A stretch of DNA of 64,000 nucleotides from Ruminococcus sp. (GTDB taxonomy: Bacteria > Bacillota > Clostridia > Oscillospirales > Ruminococcaceae), in the NCBI GenBank assembly GCA_015066805.1, contig SVNP01000001.1:120816-184815 (forward strand). The letters are read 5' to 3'. Positions 26,575 through 35,007 of the stretch are shown piece after piece. The position numbers and the translations under genes are program-made. Numbering within the stretch: position 1 is the stretch's first letter; the number at the start of each line of letters is the position of its first letter. The notes below the pieces were generated by a model. That model saw nothing but the letters and a program-made list of their open reading frames with translations. It ran no database searches and was not told the DNA's origin.

Positions 26575-27681
26575 TCAGACAAAATTGGGGTAATCCAGCA
26601 AATGGGAAACCAAAGCGATGCAGGCAGCAGCCTCAATGGCGGGCAAAGCCTCAGGCACCAGGCAGGGCTTGCTGTTTTCTGCGCTTTGCAGCACCTCATT
26701 GGTCATAGCGGAATAATCCACTGTTTCCTGAGGCTGTGCAATGGTAGCAGCGGGCTTGATCGCCACACGGAAGCTGATGGGCATTCCCGAAGAAATACCG
26801 CCCAGCACACCGCCATGATGATTGCTGCGGGTCAGCACATGACCGCGCTCATCTACATAAAAGGGGTCATTGTGCTGGCTGCCGGTCATTTTGGCCGATT
26901 CAAAGCCTGCACCGAATTCCACACCACGCACACCGGGAATACCGAAGGTCAACTGTGCAATGGTGTTTTCAATGCCATCAAAAATAGGGGAACCCACACC
27001 GGCAGGCACACCCACCGCATAGCAAGCGATGACACCGCCCAAGGTTTCACCGCCATCCGCCGCATTGCGGATATCCCGCAGCATACGCTTGCCGGCACGG
27101 TCATCCTGCACGGCAAAGGGCTTGTTGCGGATCTGCAAAATGTCTTCCTTGGTCACATGGGTAGGAGAAAGGGGCTTGTCCTTAATATTGTGAATGGCAG
27201 CAATATGGGCACCCACATAGATTCCTCTGCGCTCCAAAATCTGCTGGCATACTGCACCTGCAAAGCAAAGAGGAATCGTCATGCGCTCAGAGAGATGACC
27301 GCCGCTGCGGACATCGGCAAAGCCACGATAGCGCATGGCACCGGTATAATCGGCGTGGCCGGGGCGGGCAATGCGTGACATGGTCTGATAATCCGCCCGG
27401 GCAACGGTTTTGGGATTATTCAAAAAAGCGCACAGGGGGGAACCTGTTGTGCGATTCTGCACCAGACCCGAAAGGATCTGGGGAACATCCGCAGGGGAAG
27501 GCAAAAGGGAATTTTCTCCTTCTACGGGAATGGGGCGGGAGCGACGGCGCATAAACTGCGCCAACTGATCCAGCGCAATATACTCGCCGGGCGGCAGGTG
27601 ATCCAGCACCACACCGATGGCAGGGCCTTCGGCTTCTCCAAACAGTGATATTGCAATACGATGCTGCCATATGGATGCCAT
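26575..27681 (-). CDS. aroC: Chorismate synthase
   Basis: Last step of the shikimate pathway: removes phosphate from EPSP to give chorismate, using reduced FMN. The 368-residue protein carries the family signatures RPGHADYTGAMRY near 106, DVRSGGHLSER near 122 and GGVLGGISSGMP near 305. No other aro gene is adjacent. The ATG begins MASIWQH, close to the family norm. A sigma-A promoter lies about 45 bp upstream, beside the scaB terminator. Confidence 0.97.
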   Translation of the reverse strand: MASIWQHRIAISLFGEAEGPAIGVVLDHLPPGEYIALDQLAQFMRRRSRPIPVEGENSLLPSPADVPQILSGLVQNRTTGSPLCAFLNNPKTVARADYQTMSRIARPGHADYTGAMRYRGFADVRSGGHLSERMTIPLCFAGAVCQQILERRGIYVGAHIAAIHNIKDKPLSPTHVTKEDILQIRNKPFAVQDDRAGKRMLRDIRNAADGGETLGGVIACYAVGVPAGVGSPIFDGIENTIAQLTFGIPGVRGVEFGAGFESAKMTGSQHNDPFYVDERGHVLTRSNHHGGVLGGISSGMPISFRVAIKPAATIAQPQETVDYSAMTNEVLQSAENSKPCLVPEALPAIEAAACIALVSHLLDYPNFV

Positions 27682-27725
27682 AAAAACCTCCGTTTATCGT
27701 CCAAAGACGGTTCTGTACTTCATTT

Positions 27726-27754
27726 ATTATACCACAATCCCGTAAAAATGACAA
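27726..27754 (-). promoter_or_regulatory. Sigma-A promoter of aroC
   Basis: Minus-strand TTGTCA (27754-27749) and TATAAT (27731-27726), 17-bp spacer. Confidence 0.8.
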
Positions 27755-27768
27755 TACTTTTCCAAAAG

Positions 27769-27802
27769 AAAAAGGACGATGCCGAAGCATCGTCCTTTTT
27801 TA
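27769..27802 (-). terminator. Terminator of the sca cluster
   Basis: AAAAAGGACGATGC and GCATCGTCCTTTTT form a perfect 14-bp stem; on the minus strand the loop is the stable TTCG. It lies about 25 bp past the scaB stop and ends the cluster before any further cellulosome gene. Confidence 0.93.
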
Positions 27803-27826
27803 GCAAATCGCTACACAACAGTGGAA

Positions 27827-30800
27827 TCAGCCCTCAAAGAAGGAATCAGGGAAGTCGAATCCACAGACATCAGCCCATGTAATATCGAGACCCATAACGT
27901 ACTTCTCGTTGTAGTATTCCAGAATTGCGCTAGCAGTCACGGTATCCATGCCCTCGGGAGTCTGAGTGTAGTACACATCGCCCAGGTAGAATGCCAGGTT
28001 GTGCAGGAACTCATCCTCGTGGAAGGAGTAGGACTCACCCATAACGCTAACCTTATTGTAGAAGGTCAGAGCTTCGATGGCATCCAGCGTATCAACAGCC
28101 TCGTCCAGGTTGATATCACCCTTCAGACCGATGAAGATCTGGATCTCGCCCATGAACAGGGGAGAGCCATCGCCGATGATGATCTCGTTGCCGGTCTGGT
28201 CGCAGTACAGAGCAATAGGATAAATGTGCTGGCCCTTTACATAGACCTCAACAGGAGAATCAGCATCCTCAGCGGGCTTAGTGGAAGAAGTTACATCCAG
28301 AGCCACAGTGTTGAATGCGTATGCTGCATCGGGGTAAACAGTGTCAGTCTCGCTGTAAGGCATTGCGTTGCCGTTAGCATCGAGAATCTGGTTGCCCTCT
28401 GCGTCTACAAAGTAGCCGTCAGCGACATAGTACTGATACAGGTAGAGGTAAGCGCTCATGCCATCAAGGCCGCCGCTCTGCTGGAAGGTACGGGTGTCGT
28501 GAGACCAGTAGTAAACGCGGGTAGGCTCCTCAAACTCAACCTTGTAGGTGTTAACGATGGTCAGATCCTTCTCGGAGATGGTAACGGTGGAGTCATTTAC
28601 GGTGTACTCCAGAGTGTTGCCATCCTCGTTGGTGGGAACAACATCGGTGAGAGTCACGGTGTAATCGCCGGGCTCTACATCACCAACAGTCAGGTGCAGG
28701 GTACCGATGGTGGTACCGGGCTGAGGAACGAAGTTAGTGCCGTCGTTGGAAGTCCAAGTCAGAACACCGGTGGTAGGATCGAAGGTGAAGGTGCCGTTCT
28801 CGCTGTACTCAGGACCGAAGGTGAAGTCGTCGATGGTAAAGCCATCGGGAACAACAACAGTCATGGTGAACTGAGAAGTACCGTCATCGAACCAAACGCT
28901 CAGAGGAATGTCAATGTTGCTGCCGGGAGATGCGAGAACATCTTCCAGGTTGTAAACTACATTGCCGGGATCATCCTGAGGAATCTCCAGAATGGTGATA
29001 GAACCGTCAACAGTGGTGAACTCGGGAGCAACAGAGTTGGTGTCGCTTACGGTAACGTTCACAAAGTTTACGGGGTAGATGGTGTTTTCAACAGCATCTG
29101 CGGGAACATCAACCAGCAGGTACAGAATAGCATCGCCGGACTGTGCATACTGGTTCTCGCCGTTGGGATCATCCCAGACAAAGATGTACTCATCGGGGTT
29201 CCAAACGACCTGATCTGCACCGGTGTAAGCATCGCCGAACTCGATGCCGGAGATGGAGAAGCCATCCTCAACAGCGAACTGCATGGTAATGCCTGCGGTG
29301 CCTTCATCGTACCACACCAGCACGGGAACCTTAACGGTAGTGCCTGCCAGACCGTTTACATCGTCGATCTGATAAACAACGTGACCGGGGTTCACAGGTG
29401 CACCGGGAATTGTGGTCTCGGTAGTCTCCGTGGTAGTCTCGGTAGTGGTGGTCTCGGTGGTAGTGGTCTCCGTAGTGGTAGACTCAGTGGTAGTGGTCTC
29501 CGTAGTGGTAGACTCGGTGGTAGTGGTCTCCGTAGTGGTAGACTCGGTAGTGGTGGTCTCCGTAGTGGTAGACTCGGTAGTGGTAGACTCCGTAGTGGTA
29601 GACTCCGTAGTGGTAGACTCCGTAGTGGTAGACTCGGTAGTGGTAGACTCGGTAGTGGTAGACTCCGTAGTGGTAGACTCGGTAGTGGTAGACTCCGTAG
29701 TGGTAGACTCGGTAGTGGTAGACTCCGTAGTGGTAGACTCCGTAGTGGTAGACTCGGTAGTGGTGGTCTCCGTAGTGGTAGACTCGGTAGTGGTGGTCTC
29801 CGTAGTGGTAGACTCGGTAGTGGTGGTCTCCGTAGTGGTAGACTCGGTAGTGGTGGTCTCCGTAGTGGTAGACTCGGTGGTGGTGGTCTCCGTAGTGGTA
29901 GACTCGGTGGTGGTGGTCTCCGTAGTGGTAGACTCGGTAGTGGTGGTCTCAGTGGTAGTGGTCTCGGTAGTAGTCTCGGCCACGATCACAGCACCATCTT
30001 CCTGAGTCAGCTCCAGGGGCTGGCCGTAGGTATCAACAACAGTCAGCTCGGTGAAGTTTACAGGATACTCACCGGCAGTGGTGGGAGCAGTAAAGTTCAG
30101 GTACAGAACGATGGAATCAGCAGCAGCGTTCTGGTTCTCGCCGTTATCGTCGGCCCAAACCACACGCAGCTCATCCTCGTTTACAACGGCCTCGCCGGTG
30201 TAAGCATCGCCCCAAGAAATGCCGTTGAAGGTCAGAGCCTCGTCGTACTCGAAATTCACAACAAAGCCGGCAGAACCGCCATCGCTGAGAATGTATACGG
30301 GCAGAGCAACCTCTGCACCGGCAGCAACGGTCTCTTCAGCGATATCCCAGTCAGCAGCGCCTGGCTCGGGGATGTTGGGGATGTCTTCAACGATCACAGC
30401 ACCGTCAGCCTTCTCCAGGGTCAGCTCGCCGCCGTCGGTGTTGACAGCAACCAGCTCGGTGAAGGTAACAGGGTACTCGCCGGCAGCATCGGGAGCAACA
30501 AAGTTCAGGTACAGAACCACAGCCTCATCAGCAGCAGTCTGATCGTCACCATTGTCATCAGCCCAAACCACGCGCAGCTCATCTTCGTTGATGACAGCCT
30601 CGCCGGTGTAGGCATCGCCCCAGGTAATGCCGGTAAAGGTCAAAGCCTCGTTGTATGCAAAGTTTGCGATGAAGCCTGCAGTGCCCTCATCACCGATAAC
30701 GGTAACGGGAACTGCGACCTCTGCGCCGCCTTCAACGTACTCCTCGCCGATATCCCAGCCGGAAGAGCCGGGAGCGATGGACTCGCGTACGATGACAGCG

Positions 30801-31255
30801 CCGTCTTGCTCGGTAATTGTGAGTCTTTCCTCGTTGGTGTCGACAACATCCATTGTCGCAAACTCAACCGGATATCTGCCGGCTGCGTCGGGTGCGGTGA
30901 AGTTCAGGGTAACGATGGTTGCGCCGTCAGCGGCGGTCTGATCGTCACCGTTGTCATCTGCCCAGACGACATACAGCTCATTCTCGTTGAGCACTGCTTC
31001 ACCGGTGTAAGCATCGCCCCAGGTAAAGCCGTTAAAGGTCAGAGCCTCGTCGTACTCAAAGTTTACGACAAAGCCTGCGGTGCCCTCGTCACCGGTAACG
31101 GTAACGGGAACCTGAACCTCAAAGCCGGCATCCACGGTCTTCTCAGCAATAGACCAGCTTGCGCTGCCTGCTGCGGAAGCCACCAGGGGGAATGCGGTAA
31201 CAACGGTAGTTGCGGCGAGACACAAGGAAGACAATGCAGAAATGAATCTCTTCAT
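27827..31255 (-). CDS. scaB: ScaB-like multi-cohesin scaffoldin
   Basis: A secreted 1142-residue scaffoldin. A signal peptide (about 1-28, ending LVASAAG) precedes three cohesin-like modules at about 29-160, 162-297 and 298-422, each with the repeated pattern GDAYTGEAV and VVWADDNG. A Thr/Glu/Ser linker occupies about 424-614. Two further cohesin-like modules of another type lie at about 618-745 and 750-895 (opening VVYQIDDV and VVYNLEDV), then an X-like region and a dockerin-like end from about 1045. There the first calcium loop DINLDEAVDTLD is intact but the second repeat is atypical. By analogy with R. flavefaciens, one cohesin type should bind ScaA dockerins. The ATG has GAAAGGG upstream. 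It is last in the cluster and followed by a strong terminator. Confidence 0.85.
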   Translation of the reverse strand: MKRFISALSSLCLAATTVVTAFPLVASAAGSASWSIAEKTVDAGFEVQVPVTVTGDEGTAGFVVNFEYDEALTFNGFTWGDAYTGEAVLNENELYVVWADDNGDDQTAADGATIVTLNFTAPDAAGRYPVEFATMDVVDTNEERLTITEQDGAVIVRESIAPGSSGWDIGEEYVEGGAEVAVPVTVIGDEGTAGFIANFAYNEALTFTGITWGDAYTGEAVINEDELRVVWADDNGDDQTAADEAVVLYLNFVAPDAAGEYPVTFTELVAVNTDGGELTLEKADGAVIVEDIPNIPEPGAADWDIAEETVAAGAEVALPVYILSDGGSAGFVVNFEYDEALTFNGISWGDAYTGEAVVNEDELRVVWADDNGENQNAAADSIVLYLNFTAPTTAGEYPVNFTELTVVDTYGQPLELTQEDGAVIVAETTTETTTTETTTTESTTTETTTTESTTTETTTTESTTTETTTTESTTTETTTTESTTTETTTTESTTTETTTTESTTTESTTTESTTTESTTTESTTTESTTTESTTTESTTTESTTTESTTTESTTTESTTTESTTTETTTTESTTTETTTTESTTTETTTTESTTTETTTTETTTTETTTETTETTIPGAPVNPGHVVYQIDDVNGLAGTTVKVPVLVWYDEGTAGITMQFAVEDGFSISGIEFGDAYTGADQVVWNPDEYIFVWDDPNGENQYAQSGDAILYLLVDVPADAVENTIYPVNFVNVTVSDTNSVAPEFTTVDGSITILEIPQDDPGNVVYNLEDVLASPGSNIDIPLSVWFDDGTSQFTMTVVVPDGFTIDDFTFGPEYSENGTFTFDPTTGVLTWTSNDGTNFVPQPGTTIGTLHLTVGDVEPGDYTVTLTDVVPTNEDGNTLEYTVNDSTVTISEKDLTIVNTYKVEFEEPTRVYYWSHDTRTFQQSGGLDGMSAYLYLYQYYVADGYFVDAEGNQILDANGNAMPYSETDTVYPDAAYAFNTVALDVTSSTKPAEDADSPVEVYVKGQHIYPIALYCDQTGNEIIIGDGSPLFMGEIQIFIGLKGDINLDEAVDTLDAIEALTFYNKVSVMGESYSFHEDEFLHNLAFYLGDVYYTQTPEGMDTVTASAILEYYNEKYVMGLDITWADVCGFDFPDSFFEG
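29412..29990 (-). repeat. Pentapeptide-coding tandem repeat (Thr/Glu/Ser linker of ScaB)
   Basis: About 38 copies of a 15-bp unit coding ESTTT or ETTTT, with only silent or Ser/Thr changes between copies. It makes the extended linker that separates the two cohesin groups. The high identity of the units makes copy-number change by slippage or recombination likely. Confidence 0.95.
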
Positions 31256-31274
31256 TTTGTTCCCTTTCTGTCAT

Positions 31275-31301
31275 GAGTGCGCAGGGTGACTGCGCACTCA
31301 C
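31275..31301 (-). promoter_or_regulatory. Intercistronic hairpin between scaA and scaB
   Basis: TGAGTGCGCAG (31275-31285) and CTGCGCACTCA (31291-31301) are perfect 11-bp complements with a 5-nt loop, in the 98-bp gap before scaB. No T tract follows on the minus strand, so it is more like an mRNA-stabilising or processing hairpin than a terminator. Confidence 0.6.
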
Positions 31302-31353
31302 AACTTTCATCTTCGCTCAGATTGATTGGTAGGTTGGAATGTTGCTCGGGAAA

Positions 31354-33537
31354 TTACTGGTCGCCCAGATCCTCGTAAGGAATCAGGTGTGCCAGGTACT
31401 TCTTGATTGCCAGAGCGTCAGCAGCATCCAGCTTGCCGTCGAACTCGCAGTCAGCGTTCAGTTGGCCCTGCTCGGAAACATCAGCGTTGCCTGCGTTGAA
31501 CTTGTTCAGACGAACAACGTCAGCGATGTCAACATCCTGGTCGCAATCCACGTCGCCCCAGAAGATATCGCCGGGCTGAGGAGTGGTGGAGGTCTCGGTG
31601 GTAGTGGTCTCGGTAGTGGTGGTCTCGGTGGTAGTAGTCTCGGTGGTAGTGGTCTCAGTGGTAGTGGTCTCGGTAGTGGTGGTCTCGGTCTCGCCCTCGA
31701 CGATAACAGCACCTGCAACAACGGTCAGAGCGTGGTTCACGCCATCCAGGTTAGCCATCTCGTTGAACTTCTGGTTCACGCCGTCGAAGATCAGGTCCAG
31801 ATCGTACAGCAGGTCAACAGGGTAAGTGCCGGGCTCGGTGGGAGCAGTGAAGGTGAAGGTCAGAACCTTTGCGCCGTCAGCAGCGGTCAGCTCGGAATCC
31901 TTGCCCCAAGTGTAAGCAACTACCTTGGTAGTGCCGTCGGTGGTCTCCATGTTCTCGTTGATGATAGCGGATACGCGGTATGCATTACCTGCCTTAACAG
32001 AGCCCAGAGTCAGAGCGCTGTCATAGGTGAAGTACAGGGAAGCACCTGCGGTGCCGGGGTCACCGGTGATAACCAGGTTAACGGTAGCCTCTGCGCCGGG
32101 AGCAACGGTAACGGTGTCGAAGGTCAGAACAACGCCGTCGCCGGGAACAGGAGTAGACTCAGTGGTAGTGGTCTCAGTGGTAGAGGACTCGGTAGTAGTG
32201 GTATCAACAACCTCACCCTCAACGATAACAGCACCTGCAACAACGGTCAGGTCGTGGTTCACGCCATCCAGGTTAGCCATCTCATTGAACTTCTGGTTCA
32301 CGCCGTCGAAGATCAGGTCCAGATCGTACAGCAGGTCAACAGGGTAAGTACCGGGCTCAGAAGGAGCGGTGAAGGTGAAGGTCAGAACCTTTGCGCCGTC
32401 AGCAGCGGTCAGCTCGGAATCCTTGCCCCAAGTGTAAGCAACTACCTTGGTAGTGCCGTCGGTGGTCTCCATGTTCTCGTTGATGATAGCGGATACGCGG
32501 TATGCGTTACCTGCCTTAACAGAGCCCAGAGTCAGAGCGCTGTCATAGGTGAAGTACAGGGAAGCACCTGCGGTACCGGGGTCACCGGTGATGGTCAGGT
32601 TAACGGTAGCCTCTGCACCGGGCTCAACGGTAACGGTGTCAAAGGTCAGAACAACGCCGTCGCCAACAGGAGGCTGCTCGGGCTCGGTGTCACTGGTGGT
32701 AGTGGTAGTGGTAGTAGTGGTGGTAGTGGTAGTATCAGCGGGAGTACCCTCGCCAACGGTGATGGTCAGTGCGCGGGATTCCCAAGCAACTGCGCCGTCA
32801 ACGCCGGTAACAGCAGACTGGCCGTAAACCAGCTCAGCCATGCCGATGGAAACCAGGTTTACGTACTTATCCTTGAAAATGTCCAGGGTGTAGGTACCCT
32901 CAGCCAGATTCTGGGGCAGAACCAGGTTGAACTCGATCAGGCCGTACTCATAAGCCCAAGAAGCGGACTCATCCCAAGTGGTCACACCGGAGGTGCCGTC
33001 GGCTGCGAATGCGCCGTAAGCGTCAACGTTCTTGTCAGCCATAACAGCATCGGTGTGCTGATAGTTCATGTTGTAGGAGCTTGCAACGAAGGAAGGAGAG
33101 CACCAGGGAGCGTAGCCTGCGCCCATCTCGCCGGTAACCTCGCCGCCGTCCAGAGCACAAGGATCGCAGAAGCCCTTGTAGCCGTTGTCGCCGGTGACAT
33201 AGTCTTCCATGATGATGCCGTAGTTACCGAAGTGATGCTCGGTGTGCTCTACGCCGTTCACGGTCTCACCTGCGTACTGGCCGATGGTCTCAGCACCGTT
33301 GATAGCCATCTTCAGAGATGCGGTGTTGAAGCCGGAGCTTGCAGGTACATACAGGGTTACAGGAACCTTTACGGAACCTGCGGCGATATCCTCAGCGGAA
33401 ACGGTCACGCTGTTGGAATCGCCGGAACGGAATTCAAAGATGGTGGTGTCGGCAGCAGATGCGCTGAACATCATGGTGCCGGACAGAGCAGTCGCTGCGA
33501 TTGCGAGAGAAGTGATAGCAGAGACAAACTTTCTCAT
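31354..33537 (-). CDS. scaA: ScaA-like scaffoldin with two cohesins and a dockerin
   Basis: A secreted 727-residue scaffoldin. After a signal peptide (1-28, ending FSASAA) comes a module of about 240 residues with no recognisable motif, rich in Tyr, Trp and Gly. A Thr run follows, then two cohesins at about 291-439 and 465-613 that are nearly identical to each other. A TETTT-type linker precedes a C-terminal type I dockerin (about 655-720) with both calcium loops, DVDCDQDVDIAD and DCEFDGKLDAAD. The known role of such a protein is to carry dockerin-bearing enzymes and dock into ScaB. The ATG at 33537 has AAAGGA 9 nt upstream. A 225-bp structured leader precedes it. Confidence 0.88.
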   Translation of the reverse strand: MRKFVSAITSLAIAATALSGTMMFSASAADTTIFEFRSGDSNSVTVSAEDIAAGSVKVPVTLYVPASSGFNTASLKMAINGAETIGQYAGETVNGVEHTEHHFGNYGIIMEDYVTGDNGYKGFCDPCALDGGEVTGEMGAGYAPWCSPSFVASSYNMNYQHTDAVMADKNVDAYGAFAADGTSGVTTWDESASWAYEYGLIEFNLVLPQNLAEGTYTLDIFKDKYVNLVSIGMAELVYGQSAVTGVDGAVAWESRALTITVGEGTPADTTTTTTTTTTTTTSDTEPEQPPVGDGVVLTFDTVTVEPGAEATVNLTITGDPGTAGASLYFTYDSALTLGSVKAGNAYRVSAIINENMETTDGTTKVVAYTWGKDSELTAADGAKVLTFTFTAPSEPGTYPVDLLYDLDLIFDGVNQKFNEMANLDGVNHDLTVVAGAVIVEGEVVDTTTTESSTTETTTTESTPVPGDGVVLTFDTVTVAPGAEATVNLVITGDPGTAGASLYFTYDSALTLGSVKAGNAYRVSAIINENMETTDGTTKVVAYTWGKDSELTAADGAKVLTFTFTAPTEPGTYPVDLLYDLDLIFDGVNQKFNEMANLDGVNHALTVVAGAVIVEGETETTTTETTTTETTTTETTTTETTTTETTTTETSTTPQPGDIFWGDVDCDQDVDIADVVRLNKFNAGNADVSEQGQLNADCEFDGKLDAADALAIKKYLAHLIPYEDLGDQ
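31697..32142 (-). repeat. Cohesin-coding repeat, copy 2 (second cohesin of ScaA)
   Basis: About 446 bp nearly identical in DNA to 32219-32664 at a fixed 522-bp offset, with only scattered, mainly silent changes. It points to recent duplication or gene conversion. Confidence 0.9.
32219..32664 (-). repeat. Cohesin-coding repeat, copy 1 (first cohesin of ScaA)
   Basis: Partner of the 31697-32142 copy. The two encoded cohesins differ at only a handful of residues, for example VEPGAEATVNLT against VAPGAEATVNLV at the start. Confidence 0.9.
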
Positions 33538-33554
33538 AACAAATGTTCCTTTCT

Positions 33555-33762
33555 GTTTCGGAACCGCCGAAACATAAATTTTGTTTTTGGGGTTGGGATA
33601 CGGCTTGCCGCCGGCTGAACCTAGCGGTTTGGGCCGCCGGTGCCGGTTTTGTTGAATGACACAGTGGATACGCGCCTTTCGGCCGCATATCACGGATCTC
33701 AGGTCGGGTCTCACTTCCGGGCTTGCGCCTGTGGTACAAAACCTGACCGCCGTGGCTGAATC
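33555..33762 (-). ncRNA. Candidate structured 5' leader of scaA (cis-regulatory RNA)
   Basis: Read on the minus strand, the scaC-scaA gap can fold into three parts. (1) CACGG (33754-33750) and TCAGGT (33746-33741) pair with ACCTGA (33704-33699) and CCGTG (33695-33691); a GGC-GCAA-GCC hairpin lies inside. (2) ATATGC-G-GCC-GAAA-GGC-GCGTAT forms a GNRA hairpin at 33690-33668. (3) CGGC and CCGGC pair with GCCGG and GCCG around an inner AACC-GCTA-GGTT hairpin (33645-33601). GGTTTTGT (33743-33736) can instead pair with ACAAAACC (33652-33645), which would break (1) and (3). GTTTCGG/CCGAAAC (33573-33555) sits next to the ribosome binding site. It matches no riboswitch class I know. Folding was done by eye. 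Confidence 0.6.
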
Positions 33763-34602
33763 TCAGGGCTGCTCGGTTTCGGTGTTCTCCGCCTGCTCAT
33801 ACAGGCTTTGAAGAATCAGCGTTACATCGTTCACCGTAAACATTCCATCCGATTCAAGGTCTGCGTTTGCGTATGCTGCGGCGCCCAAGGCCTGTTCCTC
33901 GTTCACCAGCTTATGCAGCTCTACCGCATCGCTTACGGTCACAGCGCCGTCCAGATTGACATCACCCAGTGTTGTTGCACCGGATTCGTCACTGGGCGTC
34001 CACACCACGCCGTCGGTCAAAGCGGTATCGCAGTTGAATGTGTTGCCGTCCTCGTCCACATAACCTGCGACGATCAGAGTATTGATGACCCCGGATCCCT
34101 CGTAGGTCTCACGGCTTGCGGGCACCAGACATAATGCAGAGCAGCTATTGGGCGGTACCGTCGGGTCCACCGTTCCGCTGATCGTGAAAAATGCCCGTTC
34201 CTCCTGCAGCCAGTAATCGGCGTTCTTCAGGGCAGTTGCCCAGCGGATCCTGATTTCGGAGCCCGTGTTTTCGTGAACGAATACAGTCCCCTCCAAGTCG
34301 GGATTCACCGCAGCCTCTGCGTCATCCGCGCCGGTGTCGTAGAGCAGTTCCACATCGCTGATGCTCAGAACTGTCGGATCGTATGCGATTGCAAAATCCA
34401 TGGCGCACAATCCCGTTTCGGGCAACTCGTCCAGATAAACCGTAGCGGTAAATGTTCCGTCTGCCGCAGCGATCTCCCTGCTTATGGAAACCGCAACCAG
34501 CTCTGTTACATTCGCTGCTGCTTTATCCGCACAAAGCAACCGAACCGGCACTGCCGTCAAAAGACCGGCAAATATGCACGCGACCGCCTTCTGCGCCTTC
34601 AT
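33763..34602 (-). CDS. scaC: ScaC-like adaptor scaffoldin (one cohesin, one dockerin)
   Basis: A secreted 279-residue protein: signal peptide (about 1-30), one diverged cohesin (about 31-195, with DFAIAYDPTVLSISDVEL), a short spacer and a C-terminal dockerin (about 212-272). The dockerin calcium loops DVNLDGAVTVSD and DLESDGMFTVND are both intact. Size and plan match R. flavefaciens ScaC, which docks onto ScaA and swaps the specificity of the cohesin on offer. AAGGAGG precedes the ATG. First gene of the sca cluster, behind two promoters and a structured leader of about 250 nt. Confidence 0.85.
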   Translation of the reverse strand: MKAQKAVACIFAGLLTAVPVRLLCADKAAANVTELVAVSISREIAAADGTFTATVYLDELPETGLCAMDFAIAYDPTVLSISDVELLYDTGADDAEAAVNPDLEGTVFVHENTGSEIRIRWATALKNADYWLQEERAFFTISGTVDPTVPPNSCSALCLVPASRETYEGSGVINTLIVAGYVDEDGNTFNCDTALTDGVVWTPSDESGATTLGDVNLDGAVTVSDAVELHKLVNEEQALGAAAYANADLESDGMFTVNDVTLILQSLYEQAENTETEQP

Positions 34603-34854
34603 TCCTTTCCTCCTTCTTTCATAAATTATTTATATATTCCGAGATGCCCCGCTGATGGGCACTCTTCATATATACAAAAAGATGATCTGCCGCGGTTTGA
34701 ACCGCAGCCTGTCGAAAGTATACCGCAGCAACCTCAAATGAAGCTGAAAGGCATACCCGACAGACGTGATTTGCACCCGATTTTTCATCCGCCTCTGTCC
34801 GAAGAGATGCCGTTTGGGGGTCAAAAGGGTACACAAACCCCTATTACACGCCTT
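34603..34854 (-). ncRNA. Candidate structured 5' leader of scaC
   Basis: Part of a 481-bp stretch without a gene. On the minus strand CTGTCG (34763-34758), GTATGCC (34756-34750) and CAGC (34746-34743) pair in order with GCTG (34729-34726), GGTATAC (34724-34718) and CGACAG (34714-34709), giving one long stem with small internal loops. A second hairpin follows at 34707-34687 (CTGCGGTT with AACCGCGGCAG). Smaller hairpins lie nearer the start site. No long open frame or T-tract terminator is evident. The family is unknown to me; folding was by eye. Confidence 0.5.
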
Positions 34855-34860
34855 ACTAAC

Positions 34861-34889
34861 ATTATAATAATACAGGGCGAGAATGTCAA
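34861..34889 (-). promoter_or_regulatory. Sigma-A promoter P2 of the sca cluster
   Basis: Minus-strand TTGACA (34889-34884) and TATAAT (34866-34861), 17-bp spacer, both boxes consensus. Predicted start near 34854, about 250 nt before scaC. Confidence 0.88.
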
Positions 34890-35007
34890 GAGTCTGATAG
34901 CTTTTTTGTCGAGTTTAATAAAACACCCTGTTGGAAATTGTACAATGTGCCGAAAAAGATTCCACTTTCCCATTTTTTCGCCTTTTGGGTGCGCCGCAGT
35001 CAGAAAC

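Noticed and set aside
29412..29990. CRISPR-like array
   Set aside because: Units are contiguous 15-bp codon repeats with no unique spacers.
29412..30005. Val/Ser-repeat frame on the plus strand
   Set aside because: Another frame of the same 15-bp repeat; no start signal and no sensible protein.
27779..31276. Long plus-strand frame with Ser/Gly/Arg/Leu repeats opposite scaB
   Set aside because: The repeats are the reverse complement of the Thr/Glu/Ser linker; the minus-strand frame has a signal peptide, cohesins and a terminator.
33555..33762. Cyclic-di-GMP (GEMM), cobalamin or preQ1 riboswitch in the scaA leader
   Set aside because: GNRA loops are present, but the conserved core sequences of these classes are not, so no known name is assigned.
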